Shown here: positions 1 through 8,340 of the stretch, in pieces | Position numbering within the stretch: the first letter of the stretch is position 1 | Layout of the letters: each line of letters opens with the position of its first letter | DNA from: UBA12481 sp012523435 | GTDB lineage: Bacteria; Bacteroidota; Bacteroidia; Bacteroidales; UBA12481 | Reading direction: 5' to 3' | NCBI GenBank assembly: GCA_028686135.1 | Contig: JAQUCP010000013.1 | Span: 1 to 64,000, forward strand | Length of the DNA: 64,000 bases | Program-made: the position numbers and the translations under genes | The notes under the pieces: generated by a model | Told to the model about the DNA's origin: nothing | Databases searched by the model: none | The model's input: only the letters and a program-made list of their open reading frames with translations

Positions 1-639
1 AAACTCCGGGCAATAGATCAGGTGGGGAGCATCATCCTCCTGGCGCCTGGCCAGCGCGGTGGCTGCTCCAAGCCATCCGGCATCCCGGCCAATGGTTTGA
101 TAAACCACAAACTGATCCACCTTTTTCATGTCCCTGGCCAGCATCCCAGCCTGCATCACATTCAGGATATTGCTCCTGGCAGCCGACGGGAAACCAGGGG
201 TATGATCAGTGCCAAACAGATCATTATCAACCGTTTTCGGCACTCCGACACCGGTTAGTTCATAGCCTTGCTTCCGGCAATAGGCTTCTACCCGGTTGAT
301 GGTATCCATGGTGTCATTACCCCCAATCAGGAAGAAATAATGAATATCGTACTTCTTCAGCACCTCCAGGATCCTGGGAAAATCTTCCTCTTTCAGCTTG
401 TGCCGCGATGAACCCAGGGCAGATCCCGGCGTCTTCCGGAGTCCGCTCAACACCGCTTTAGGCTGACTACCCAGGTCAATGAGCCACTCCTTCATGAATC
501 CTTCGATTCCGTAGTTCATGCCATAAATGCTCTCGATCATTTCCGATTGAATAGCAGCATCAATGACTCCCGCCAGGCTGGAGTTAATGACGGAAGTGGG
601 TCCTCCCGACTGGCCGATGATACAGTTTCCTTTGATCAT
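1..639 (-). CDS. Pyrophosphate-dependent 6-phosphofructokinase, C-terminal part outside window
   Basis: Cytoplasmic glycolytic enzyme that phosphorylates fructose 6-phosphate. The first 213 residues are present and the frame runs open off the window edge. Seen: GQSGGPT at 9-15 (phosphate-binding loop), GGNDT at 106-110, PKTVDND at 134-140 (catalytic Asp) and GRDAGW at 184-189. Known of the family: ATP-dependent enzymes usually carry GGDGS and PGTIDND, whereas Asp after GG(N/D) and Lys in PKT(I/V)DND mark the PPi-dependent form, so PPi is the inferred phosphoryl donor and the step would be reversible. The ATG at 639 lies 12 bases after the stop of the CBM9-like gene, so it is the last visible gene of a minus-strand run with a mannosidase and a ROK sugar kinase. 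That placement suggests it feeds the released sugar into glycolysis. The donor assignment is inference from two motifs. Confidence 0.87.
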   Translation of the reverse strand, partial: MIKGNCIIGQSGGPTSVINSSLAGVIDAAIQSEMIESIYGMNYGIEGFMKEWLIDLGSQPKAVLSGLRKTPGSALGSSRHKLKEEDFPRILEVLKKYDIHYFFLIGGNDTMDTINRVEAYCRKQGYELTGVGVPKTVDNDLFGTDHTPGFPSAARSNILNVMQAGMLARDMKKVDQFVVYQTIGRDAGWLGAATALARRQEDDAPHLIYCPEF

Positions 640-651
640 GTTTTGATGGTA

Positions 652-1314
652 TTAGATTTTAGGATCGAACCGGAGGGTTCCAAAATATTCGGGGCGGTGA
701 AAATCAGGACTCTCCGTTTCAATGGGATTCCAGGAAAGGTAATGGGGATGCGACAGCTTGTCGCCACATTTGTAGAAATTCGCTCTAATCGTTACCCCCG
801 CAGGCGAAGTCATTCCCTCCGGGAGAAAAATATCGTACGGGATTGCCACGGTGAGCTCCCACAACTGATCGCCCCTTCGCTCGTCAAAGGGCTCTGTTCC
901 AAGCGTCCCCGACCGGCGGATGTGGGAAATCACAGCCGGATCACACAGACGATCATCGTGGCGGCTCTTTCCCCGCCCCATCAGAATAGTCCCGATGGCA
1001 TTGAACTCAAAATTGAAATAGATGCCATCATTAGAGGGTGCCACAAAGAACTCAACGCACGAATCCTCATAAACCTGTTGGTTGGAACGGGTCATTTGGG
1101 CTTTCACAAAGTGCTCTCTGACAATGAATTTCAAGAAAATCTCCTGCTCTCCATACCCGATTTTAAACGTTACCTCCGGCTTGTTGGCGTAGCCGGGCCA
1201 GTTGACTGTGCCAATCTCATGGGCTAAACCGATTGCATCCAGTACCCTGGATACCTCGTCTAACCCGGGTTGGTGACTCGATAAGCCCAGATAGGGAACG
1301 TTTATTTCCTTCAC
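652..1314 (-). CDS. CBM9-like carbohydrate-binding domain protein, apparently cytoplasmic
   Basis: A protein of about 220 residues made up almost entirely of one beta-sandwich domain resembling the family 9 carbohydrate-binding module seen as stand-alone proteins in Bacteroidota. Typical elements are the stretches VEFFVAPSNDGIYFNFEFN and the C-terminal LSWNPIETESPDFHRPEYFG, which resemble the CBM9 strands and aromatic sugar-contact region. The GTG start at 1314 is chosen because GTGA overlaps the TGA stop of the upstream ROK gene, and an AAGGAG ribosome site (1325-1320) sits five bases before it; a TTG at 1329 is the only longer alternative. No signal peptide or lipobox follows either start, which is odd for a CBM and suggests an intracellular role or a non-canonical one. 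It is translationally coupled to the kinase. The function is not known to me beyond likely sugar binding. Confidence 0.75.
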   Translation of the reverse strand: MKEINVPYLGLSSHQPGLDEVSRVLDAIGLAHEIGTVNWPGYANKPEVTFKIGYGEQEIFLKFIVREHFVKAQMTRSNQQVYEDSCVEFFVAPSNDGIYFNFEFNAIGTILMGRGKSRHDDRLCDPAVISHIRRSGTLGTEPFDERRGDQLWELTVAIPYDIFLPEGMTSPAGVTIRANFYKCGDKLSHPHYLSWNPIETESPDFHRPEYFGTLRFDPKI

Positions 1315-2261
1315 CCTAACTCCTTCCAAGCCAATGCACTAGATCCAAGAATGGCCGCATCGGCCTCTTTCAGCGACGACGGGATAATCTTCATGGTTTT
1401 CCGGTAGTAGCGCAAGATGGTCTCATCGACATAGCGATTCAGGGGATCGAAAAGAAGATAACCCGCCTGTGCCAGTCCGCCGAAAAGAAACACCGCTTCC
1501 GGGCTGCAAAATACAGCGGCATTATTGATCGCGGTGGCCAACATTTCCGCTGTACGGTCAAACGCTTCCAGTGCAATCGGATCACCCTTTTCTGCTGCCT
1601 CGGCAATCATTTTAGAGGTTAAGGCATCTGCCGATACTTTCCGCAGAGGGCTTGGTTCACGTTTTTCAGCGAAGAGCTCCTGCACAGTCTTCACAATTCC
1701 GGTAGCGGAGACATACGTTTCGAGGCAACCCTGGCGACCGCATCCGCACTCCCGACCGAATGGTTCCATCGTCAGATGTCCCATCTCGCCAGCGAAACCC
1801 GTGTGCCCATACACCAGCTCACCATTGATGACGATGCCGCTGCCCAGTCCCGTGCCCAGCGTTAAGATGATAAAATTCTTCATCCCGCGAGCTCCGCCAT
1901 AGATCATCTCTCCCAGAGCTGCTGCATTGGCGTCGTTGGTGAGCACCACCGGAACACTGTAATGCTTTTTGAACAAGTAAACCAACGGCACGATCCCCTT
2001 CCAGTTGAGGTTCGGGGCATGCTCTATGGTTCCTTTGTAGTAGTTTCCGTTGGGAGCACCAATACCAATACCCCTGAGCTCAACCGATCCGGCTGATTTC
2101 AAGAGCAATTGTATCTCTGCATGAACTACCTCGACAAAATCCTCGGCTTTCTTATACTCAGCGGTTTTGACCCTCCCTTGTGCTAAAATATTCGCTTTAC
2201 GGTCAACCACGCCAATCTTGGTGTTGGTACCACCTATGTCAATGCCAATGACTACTTCCAT
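1311..2261 (-). CDS. ROK-family sugar kinase (glucokinase/mannokinase-like)
   Basis: Cytoplasmic ATP-dependent sugar kinase of the ROK family, 316 residues from the ATG at 2261. A TTG at 2297 extends it by 12 residues, but the protein naturally begins at MEVVIGIDIGGTNT, as family members do. Seen: ATP-binding DIGGTNT at 8-14, catalytic Asp110 in LTNDANAA, the GEMGH motif at 158-162, and the zinc site CGCGRQGC at 172-179. There is no helix-turn-helix N-terminus, so it is a kinase rather than a NagC/XylR-type repressor. It sits between GH125 (alpha-mannosidase) and the CBM9-like protein and PPi-phosphofructokinase, so mannose or glucose freed by the mannosidase is the likely substrate. The sugar specificity is inference from this context. 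Confidence 0.88.
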   Translation of the reverse strand: MEVVIGIDIGGTNTKIGVVDRKANILAQGRVKTAEYKKAEDFVEVVHAEIQLLLKSAGSVELRGIGIGAPNGNYYKGTIEHAPNLNWKGIVPLVYLFKKHYSVPVVLTNDANAAALGEMIYGGARGMKNFIILTLGTGLGSGIVINGELVYGHTGFAGEMGHLTMEPFGRECGCGRQGCLETYVSATGIVKTVQELFAEKREPSPLRKVSADALTSKMIAEAAEKGDPIALEAFDRTAEMLATAINNAAVFCSPEAVFLFGGLAQAGYLLFDPLNRYVDETILRYYRKTMKIIPSSLKEADAAILGSSALAWKELG

Positions 2262-2310
2262 ATTATATCGTATTATTTTTCGGCTTGTGCCGTTCATTCA
2301 TCTGCCTAAA

Positions 2311-3735
2311 CTACAATAAATCGGGATTTTTCTCGTGAAGATTGACTACCAGCTCACCGAAAAGGGTGTTGGCCCAGGCAAACCATTTACGCGTAAATTG
2401 TGCCGGGTCCTCCCGATGAAACGATTCATGCATAAAGCCCGTTCCCGCATGGGTGGCCCGGAGCATCTCCAGACAAGCCTTAATCTCGTTTGGATCAATG
2501 GAGGTATGTGCGCGCATGATGATCGACATCGGCCAGATCTTGTCGATGAGGGTGTGAGGTCCGCCAACTCCTTCGGCCAGAGGCCCTCTGAAAAACCAGG
2601 GATTATCCCGGCTCAGAACAAATTTCCGGGTATTTCGGTATAGCTGATCCTCAGCGTTGATGGTGGTCAGATAGGGAATTGCGAGCAAGCTAGGCACATT
2701 GGCATCATCCATAAATAGCTGATTTCCATAGCCATCCACCTCATAAGCAAACATTTTTCCGTATCCCGTCCTCTCCGCAACAGCATACTGATAAAGCGCC
2801 TTCTCCACCTCATCGGCTAGCTGACGACTCTCTGCGGCCATTGCCGACTCTTTTCCGAGAGCATCAAAGATCTCGGCTAACTGCCTCAGGCTGGTGATGG
2901 CGAACAGGTTTGATGGTATCAGGAAGGGATAGATCGTGGCATCATCCGATGGCCTAAAAATGGAGCAGATCAATCCTACCGGCCGGATCGGATTGCCATA
3001 TCCGCCTCCGGGCACCGTATCGGTTTGCCAGCTGGTGACCCGCTGAAAACGGTAGGGTCCCCTGCTGTTCTTGCGCTGCTGCTCACGGAACGTCTGGAGC
3101 ACCAAACCCATCGCCTTGATCCAGTCGGGCGTGAAAACAGAATCATCTTTGGTAACCTTCCAATAGCCATAAGCCAGCCGGATCGGGTAACAGAGCGAGT
3201 CAACCTCCCATTTGCGCTCATGCAATTCCGGCTTCATATCCGTCAGATCCTCCAGCCAGGGCGACTCCCCCGGGCCATCATTGAAAGCATTGGCGTAGGG
3301 ATCGATCAGGATGCAGGCCGTCTGACGGTTAACCACTCCGGCCAATAACTGTTTTAAAGCCTTATCCTTCGATGCCAGCGCAAGGTACGGCCACACCTGT
3401 GCCGACGAATCCCGTAGCCACATGGCATCAATGTCACCGGTGATCACGAAGGTGTCCGGGCGGCCATTGATCATCTGATGACGGACGGTGGTGTCCAGGG
3501 TGTTCGGATAACAATTTTCGAACAGCCACGCTATCTCAGGATTACGAATAGCCCCTTTGACCTCCTGGATGGTCGCTTCCACGGCTTCCGACACAAAATG
3601 ACGATCCTTCAGAGCAGGTCGGTTCGAAATAAACTCCTCCCCGCGAAATGCCCGGGCTACCACAGGTGCCCCGCCGGCTAACACGGCTCCAGCAGCTAAG
3701 CCAGTGGTTTTCAGAAAATAACGACGATTTCCCAT
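2311..3735 (-). CDS. GH125 exo-alpha-1,6-mannosidase, exported
   Basis: Metal-independent inverting alpha-mannosidase of family GH125 (formerly DUF1237), which removes non-reducing alpha-1,6-mannose from N-glycan or mannan chains. The 474 residues match the family length plus a leader. The N-terminus has RRYFLK at 4-9 followed by an alanine/glycine-rich stretch and AVVARA-like cleavage region near 24-29, consistent with a Tat signal. Conserved blocks seen are GDIDAMWLRDSSAQVWPYL (100-118), EVDSLCYP (177-184, a likely general-acid Asp), DDANVPSLL (343-351) and EGVGGPHT (388-395, a likely general-base Glu). It follows the flippase by 32 bases and precedes the ROK kinase by 49 bases, giving a mannose release-and-phosphorylate cassette. 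No SusC/D partner is present. Confidence 0.92.
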   Translation of the reverse strand: MGNRRYFLKTTGLAAGAVLAGGAPVVARAFRGEEFISNRPALKDRHFVSEAVEATIQEVKGAIRNPEIAWLFENCYPNTLDTTVRHQMINGRPDTFVITGDIDAMWLRDSSAQVWPYLALASKDKALKQLLAGVVNRQTACILIDPYANAFNDGPGESPWLEDLTDMKPELHERKWEVDSLCYPIRLAYGYWKVTKDDSVFTPDWIKAMGLVLQTFREQQRKNSRGPYRFQRVTSWQTDTVPGGGYGNPIRPVGLICSIFRPSDDATIYPFLIPSNLFAITSLRQLAEIFDALGKESAMAAESRQLADEVEKALYQYAVAERTGYGKMFAYEVDGYGNQLFMDDANVPSLLAIPYLTTINAEDQLYRNTRKFVLSRDNPWFFRGPLAEGVGGPHTLIDKIWPMSIIMRAHTSIDPNEIKACLEMLRATHAGTGFMHESFHREDPAQFTRKWFAWANTLFGELVVNLHEKNPDLL

Positions 3736-3767
3736 ATTTTTTCGTTTACATGAACAGTTAGCCGAGA

Positions 3768-5240
3768 TTACTCACCCATCTCCTGGCCCCGTTGTGATCC
3801 ATTGCCCCTAACCATCAAGAGCATGGCACGCAGACTGATCAGATCGAGGAAAACTGCCAACACCATCGACAGGCCCAGGAATCCCAGCAGGGCAATCCAC
3901 CAGGAAAGCTCCACCCACGTGGAACCTATCCCCATCAGAATCACCGCAACCAGATAAATCATCACCCGAGTGAACAACTTCGGATCCCACGTGAATCGAA
4001 AGATCCTGGCGGAAATCAGGAATTGCGAAAATCCGGCAAAAAACTGGGTGACCAGACAGCTGATCGCAGCCCCGAAAGCATAGTATTTTGGAATCAGGAT
4101 CAGGTTTAATATCAAATTAATACCAACAGCAATGGCCGATGTGATATTCAATTCTTTCAGATTCCCGTTAGCCGTTAGCAAGGTGCCAAAAATGATGGTT
4201 CCCGCCATTCCCAGAAAAGCCATCATCAGAATGCCAAAAAAACTGGCCGATTCTGCCACATGGTCTTCGTACAGTAGATCCATAATCTCAACCCTGAACA
4301 GTTGTGAACCCACCGCCAAAGCAATCATCGGAATAAACAGCAGAAGCGAGGATAAACGTGTCAGGTCGTTGATGCAACTTCGTTCTTTGAGCATCTTGCT
4401 AAACATGGGTAGCAGCAGAACCGCGAACAGGAGGGCAAACTGATAGGCCGCATCAAAGATCCGGAAACCATTGTAATAGATCCCCGCCTGAACATCGCCG
4501 AAGGGACGAAGAATCTTTTCGAGCATGATGGCATCCATCCGGGTATAGGATGCCATGAGCAGCGCCAGCAGGGCAAAGGGAGCCGACTGGCGAAGGACAA
4601 CCAGAAAGAACTTCCGGTCGTAGCGTAGCTTGGGGAAATTGGATTTCCAGGCCACAATGAGAAAACAGATCAGCGCCGTAATGAGATACGCTGCAGTCTG
4701 ACTATAAACAAACCATTCAATATTAAACTCAAACCCATCGATCCTGCCCCAAATGAGCACCGCACAAAAAACGATCATCAGAGCCCGGTCGAGCACCGAT
4801 ACCAACGAGTTCAATGTATGCATCTGCATTCCGGCTATGTTCGATCGGAGATATAGCGTGAAGGATATGAGCAACTGATTCAGTGCCAAGAAGATAAGCA
4901 GTCCAAGCTCCCGACCTGAGTAACCCAATATAAGTGCCAACGCAAAAGTGATGAGACCATACGCTACAGCTAGAATGAACTTCAGGATGACGATGGTAGA
5001 GAAGTGCTTCTGCAGAAGCTGATGGTTCTGCGAGATATTCCGGTTGTTGTAGTTGGTAATCCCCAGATCGAGGATAATGTTGAGGACGAAGGAGATATTC
5101 AGCAGGGCGTAGTAAAGGCCAAAATCCCCGTGCCCAACAATGATCTGGACGTTCCTGTCAATGCCGAAAATCCACAACGGCTTGATCAGAAGATTGAGAA
5201 GGATGATCAGAACCAGGTTGGTGATAAACTTCTTTTTCAA
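3768..5240 (-). CDS. Polysaccharide/oligosaccharide flippase (Wzx-like, MATE/MVF superfamily)
   Basis: Integral inner-membrane protein of about 490 residues with roughly 12-14 hydrophobic segments, of the type that flips lipid-linked glycans for O-antigen or capsule synthesis. The N-terminal KKKFITNLVLIILLNLLIKP and WIFGID stretches are what I expect at the start of Bacteroidota flippases. No ATG exists upstream. I chose TTG at 5240, which puts the start directly before KKKF; GTG at 5291 and TTG at 5294 are possible but overlap the -7-like TATTTTTG at 5299-5292. It is divergent from a group 4 glycosyltransferase, which supports a role in surface glycan assembly, yet it also heads the minus-strand run that leads into GH125. 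The exact start is uncertain; the family call is firm. Confidence 0.8.
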   Translation of the reverse strand: MKKKFITNLVLIILLNLLIKPLWIFGIDRNVQIIVGHGDFGLYYALLNISFVLNIILDLGITNYNNRNISQNHQLLQKHFSTIVILKFILAVAYGLITFALALILGYSGRELGLLIFLALNQLLISFTLYLRSNIAGMQMHTLNSLVSVLDRALMIVFCAVLIWGRIDGFEFNIEWFVYSQTAAYLITALICFLIVAWKSNFPKLRYDRKFFLVVLRQSAPFALLALLMASYTRMDAIMLEKILRPFGDVQAGIYYNGFRIFDAAYQFALLFAVLLLPMFSKMLKERSCINDLTRLSSLLLFIPMIALAVGSQLFRVEIMDLLYEDHVAESASFFGILMMAFLGMAGTIIFGTLLTANGNLKELNITSAIAVGINLILNLILIPKYYAFGAAISCLVTQFFAGFSQFLISARIFRFTWDPKLFTRVMIYLVAVILMGIGSTWVELSWWIALLGFLGLSMVLAVFLDLISLRAMLLMVRGNGSQRGQEMGE

Positions 5241-5291
5241 GGTTGATGTGCTTTCAGGTATCTGTGCAGTTAACCGATGATTTAAAGGCAC

Positions 5292-5299
5292 CAAAAATA
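5292..5299 (-). promoter_or_regulatory. Bacteroidota -7 promoter element upstream of the flippase
   Basis: On the minus strand this reads TATTTTTG, a perfect match to the Bacteroidota -7 consensus TAnnTTTG. It lies about 50 bases before the TTG start I favour at 5240. No TTG is found 19-21 bases upstream, so the -33 element is missing or weak. AT-rich DNA produces this motif by chance fairly often, so confidence is modest. Confidence 0.4.
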
Positions 5300-5460
5300 G
5301 TAAAATTAGTAGTTACCGGTTATGACTTTTCCGCAACATTATTGGTATATCCTAACAATAACGCTTGGGTTAAATGATTTATTTTCAGGGCATAAAACTT
5401 AATCTGAGTATCCGTTCACGGGGTCGGATAAGCACCGGGAATAATCGTTACCTTAGCGCA

Positions 5461-6609
5461 ATGGTCATCGCTGTCAACTGCAGGCTGCTGCAAAAGAACC
5501 GGCTTGAAGGCATCGGATGGTTCACGTTTGAGACGCTGAAGCGGATCACAGTTGCCCACCCGGAGCACCAATTCCTGTTCATTTTCGATCGCCCCTGGGC
5601 TCCCGAATTCATTTTTTCTGAGAACATTACACCTATCGTAGCAGGCTTTCCCACGCGCCATCCCATCCTGTGGATTCTATGGTTTGAACTGGTCATTCCG
5701 CGGGTGCTGCGAAAGCATAAAGCTGATATTTTCTTCTCACCCGATGGGCTGCTTTCCCTGCGCACCAAGGTCAGGTCGATCCCGGTAATCCATGACATCA
5801 GTTTCAAGCACCGGCCAAAGGATCTTCCCTTCTGGCCCCGGTGGTATTACAACTATTTCTTTCCCCGATTTGCCAAAAAAGCCTTCCGGATCTGCACCGT
5901 CTCCGTATTCAGTCAGAAAGATATCTGTAATACCTATGAGGTCGCCCGACCGATCATCCGGGTAGTATTCAATGGAGTAAACCCAGCGTACTCTCCACTG
6001 AATCAGGATGATATCCAAGCTGTTCGAAATACCTACACCAACGGGAAACCCTATTTCCTGTATGTCGGGTCACTTCATCCCCGTAAGAATGTGGACAATC
6101 TGCTAAAAGCTTACAAGCAGTTCGTGGAGCTCACCCATTCCGATGTCAGGATGGTGATCGTCGGGGAGCGGATGTGGAAAAAGGAGCAGCGAAACCAGCC
6201 ATCTCACACCCATGAATCTGCCGCCGTCATTTTTACCGGGCGATTGGAAACATCGGAGCTTCGGCGTGTGATGGGTTCAGCACTGGCACTTACCTTTGTT
6301 CCGTGGTACGAAGGTTTTGGTATTCCGGTGATCGAAGCCATGGCCGCTGGCGTTCCGGTGCTGACCTCAAATGTCACCTCGCTGCCCGAAGTCGGCGGGA
6401 AGGCTGTCCTGTATGCTGATCCTGCCTCGGTGGAAAGTATCGCGGAAGGAATAAAACAACTTGCTGAGAATGAAGACCTTCGCAATGATTTGATCCAGAA
6501 AGGGCTGGAACGGCAGCGGCTCTTTTCCTGGGATCGAACGGCGCGTAAGGTATGGCTTTCCATCGACACGGTGATCCGGGCGATACGGGATTATGAACAC
6601 CCTGACTGA
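5461..6609 (+). CDS. Group 4 (GT-B) glycosyltransferase
   Basis: Retaining glycosyltransferase of the GT4/GT1 clan, about 382 residues, acting at the cytoplasmic face of the membrane on a nucleotide-sugar donor. The ATG at 5461 gives MVIAVNCRLL, the usual first strand of the GT-B fold; an earlier in-frame ATG at 5374 adds 29 residues that do not look like this family. Seen: GSLHPRKNVDNLLKAY (start of the donor-binding domain) and EGFGIPVIEAMAAG with Glu284, the E-x7-E donor-contact motif, followed by PVLTSNVTSLPEVGG. Its last 17 bases overlap rnhB. It is divergent from a flippase, suggesting surface-glycan synthesis. Donor and acceptor are unknown. Confidence 0.88.
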   Translation: MVIAVNCRLLQKNRLEGIGWFTFETLKRITVAHPEHQFLFIFDRPWAPEFIFSENITPIVAGFPTRHPILWILWFELVIPRVLRKHKADIFFSPDGLLSLRTKVRSIPVIHDISFKHRPKDLPFWPRWYYNYFFPRFAKKAFRICTVSVFSQKDICNTYEVARPIIRVVFNGVNPAYSPLNQDDIQAVRNTYTNGKPYFLYVGSLHPRKNVDNLLKAYKQFVELTHSDVRMVIVGERMWKKEQRNQPSHTHESAAVIFTGRLETSELRRVMGSALALTFVPWYEGFGIPVIEAMAAGVPVLTSNVTSLPEVGGKAVLYADPASVESIAEGIKQLAENEDLRNDLIQKGLERQRLFSWDRTARKVWLSIDTVIRAIRDYEHPD

Positions 6610-7189
6610 TCAACACCAGAACGTTGCCGGGTGCGACGAAGCCGGGCGCGGATGCCTGGCCGGACCGGTTTACGCGGCAGCGGTTATTCTGCCATCGGAT
6701 TTCCACCATCCTGATCTTACCGATTCAAAAAAGATGACCCGGCGGAACCGCGAAAAGCTGCGCCTGATCATCGAGGAATCGGCCATCGCCTGGGCGGTGG
6801 CCTCGGTGGATGCAGCGGGAATCGATGAGGTCAATATACTGAATGCCAGCATAAAAGCAATGCATCTGGCCATATCCAGATTGGCAGTCAGCCCCACCCT
6901 CCTCCTGATCGACGGACCGCGGTTCACCCCCTACCCCGGAATTCCTCATCGCTGCGAGGTAAGGGGTGATGCCCGGTTCCTGAACATCGCCGCCGCATCC
7001 GTGCTGGCTAAAACCCACCGCGATGACTATATGCTGGAAATTCATCAGCAGCATCCGGAATATGGCTGGAACCAAAACAAGGGGTACCCTACCCGTCAAC
7101 ACCGGGAGGCTATCCGGATAAACGGACTGACGCCTTACCACCGGCGAACCTTCAGGCTAACCGATGACCAGCTGGAAATAAAATTTTGA
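6593..7189 (+). CDS. rnhB: Ribonuclease HII
   Basis: Cytoplasmic endonuclease that cleaves the RNA strand of RNA-DNA hybrids and starts removal of ribonucleotides misincorporated in DNA. The 198 residues fit the family. Seen: CDEAGRGCLAGP at 14-25, providing the catalytic Asp15-Glu16 pair, the DSKKM motif after it, LLLIDGP with the third acidic residue, and AASVLAKTHRDD with the fourth. The C-terminal GYPTRQHREAI is also typical. The start overlaps the end of the glycosyltransferase gene by 17 bases, so the two are probably co-transcribed. It ends nine bases from the convergent corA-like gene. Confidence 0.97.
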   Translation: MNTLTDQHQNVAGCDEAGRGCLAGPVYAAAVILPSDFHHPDLTDSKKMTRRNREKLRLIIEESAIAWAVASVDAAGIDEVNILNASIKAMHLAISRLAVSPTLLLIDGPRFTPYPGIPHRCEVRGDARFLNIAAASVLAKTHRDDYMLEIHQQHPEYGWNQNKGYPTRQHREAIRINGLTPYHRRTFRLTDDQLEIKF

Positions 7190-7198
7190 GGGGTGGAA

Positions 7199-8131
7199 TT
7201 ACATCCACTTCTTTCGGCGGAGAAGCCAGACTCCGGCGAAAGATAGCAGTGCCGAGATGGCAATGATGCCACCAAAAGCAAATTTATTGGCTTCCAGGAA
7301 GTTCGGGACGTTCATCCCGTAAATACTGGCTACCAGGGTAGGAATGGCCAGGACTATAGTGACGACGGTTAACTGTTTAAGAACTATGTTCTGGTTGTTA
7401 GAAATCACCGAGGCAAACGCATCCATCATCCCGCTTAAAATGTCGCTGTAAACGTGCGTCATCTCAATAGCCTGCTTGATTTCAATAATCACATCCTCCA
7501 CCAATTCCTCATCCACCTCATTCTTCTTGAAATATCGGGAATTGCGGAGTTTGGCAATCAGGATCTCGTTCGAGCGGAGCGAGGTGTTAAAATAAACCAG
7601 ACACTTCTCCATCATTAACAACTTGTGCAGCTCCTCATTCTTGGTAGATTTTTCCAGAGCCTGCTCAATCTTGTTGTTCTCGGCATTGATCTGTTTCAGA
7701 AATTTCAGGTAGGTGATGGTCGAATAATCAATGATGTGGAACAAAAATTCAATCTTGTTCTCATAATCCACCTGCTTCTTGATGTTTTTGGCAAACACCT
7801 CGGTCAACACATCATTGTGCTGATACCCAATCACAATCAGAGCTTCATCCGAAAGCATGACCCCCAATGGCATCGTCGAAAACGGTAATCCATTCTCCCG
7901 GTTGTAATAAGGAACGCGGTAAATCAAATAGAGCTTACCCTCATCCACCTCCATACGCGATCGCTCATCCACGTCCATGATGTCGTTCAGAAAATCTTCA
8001 TCAATCTTAAAAGTGGATTTAAGAATGTTCAGCTCTTCCGTGGTGGGTGATACTGCATTAATGACAGCGCCTTTAATGTATGTCTGAAGGGGGAGAAGGC
8101 CGTTTTTAACGATTTGCCAGTACGTGATCAT
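7199..8131 (-). CDS. corA: CorA-family divalent cation (Mg2+/Co2+) transporter
   Basis: Homopentameric inner-membrane channel for magnesium and related divalent cations, 310 residues. The N-terminal two thirds is the cytoplasmic alpha/beta funnel with long helices, and two transmembrane segments lie at the C-terminus with the signature YGMN between them (SIYGMNVPN). The C-terminal LLRRKKWM gives the usual positive end. The ATG at 8131 is preceded by a clear GGAGG (8141-8137), unusual in this window, while a GTG two codons earlier is less likely. Upstream lies a leader of about 105 bases containing a stable hairpin (8155-8180) and a -7 element (8249-8242). It is convergent with rnhB. Confidence 0.92.
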   Translation of the reverse strand: MITYWQIVKNGLLPLQTYIKGAVINAVSPTTEELNILKSTFKIDEDFLNDIMDVDERSRMEVDEGKLYLIYRVPYYNRENGLPFSTMPLGVMLSDEALIVIGYQHNDVLTEVFAKNIKKQVDYENKIEFLFHIIDYSTITYLKFLKQINAENNKIEQALEKSTKNEELHKLLMMEKCLVYFNTSLRSNEILIAKLRNSRYFKKNEVDEELVEDVIIEIKQAIEMTHVYSDILSGMMDAFASVISNNQNIVLKQLTVVTIVLAIPTLVASIYGMNVPNFLEANKFAFGGIIAISALLSFAGVWLLRRKKWM

Positions 8132-8136
8132 AAGCA

Positions 8137-8141
8137 CCTCC
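8137..8141 (-). promoter_or_regulatory. Strong Shine-Dalgarno of the CorA gene
   Basis: Minus-strand GGAGG five bases before the ATG at 8131. It is notable because most genes here have no such match, and it decides the start codon. Confidence 0.75.
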
Positions 8142-8154
8142 GTTTTTGAGTCCG

Positions 8155-8180
8155 CCAGAGGCAGCTTACCTGGCCTCTGG
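8155..8180 (-). promoter_or_regulatory. Hairpin in the 5' leader of the CorA gene
   Basis: A perfect 8-bp inverted repeat, CCAGAGGC (8155-8162) and GCCTCTGG (8173-8180), is separated by ten bases. It lies inside the leader between the predicted promoter (-7 at 8249-8242) and the ribosome site at 8141-8137, ending 14 bases before it. There is no T-run, so it is not a simple terminator. A role in leader-based control of the transporter is inference. Confidence 0.5.
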
Positions 8181-8241
8181 AAGACTAGTTACAATTGTAG
8201 CGTTCCGCGTGATAGTCGTCCATAATCAATTTATAGTGGTG

Positions 8242-8249
8242 CAAAGGTA
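8242..8249 (-). promoter_or_regulatory. Bacteroidota -7 promoter element upstream of CorA
   Basis: Minus-strand TACCTTTG, an exact TAnnTTTG match with the commonest spacer bases. It implies a transcript start near 8235 and a leader of roughly 105 bases. No convincing -33 TTG at 19-21 bases. Confidence 0.55.
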
Positions 8250-8340
8250 GTAAAAATTTGCTTACATGGTAACGAATGCACATTTTACCGGAATGCCATC
8301 CGTTACACTGAATAATGATCACTTTACCGGATTGGCTTAT

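Noticed and set aside
547..1227. Plus-strand frame of 226 codons across the CBM9-like gene
   Set aside because: Opposite the minus-strand CBM9-like and phosphofructokinase genes, which have motifs and coupled starts. Translation has no family features.
5449..5456. TACCTTAG as a -7 element of the glycosyltransferase
   Set aside because: One mismatch to TAnnTTTG, no TTG at 19-21 bases upstream, and only four bases from the ATG. Too weak to list.
5374..5460. 29-codon N-terminal extension of the glycosyltransferase
   Set aside because: The extension is basic and unlike GT-B N-termini, while ATG at 5461 opens the usual first strand.
8281..8333. Imperfect 14-base direct repeat (CATTTTACCGGAAT and CACTTTACCGGATT)
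   Set aside because: Twelve of 14 bases match, but there is no gene, promoter or symmetry that explains it, and a chance match of this size is possible. Noted only.
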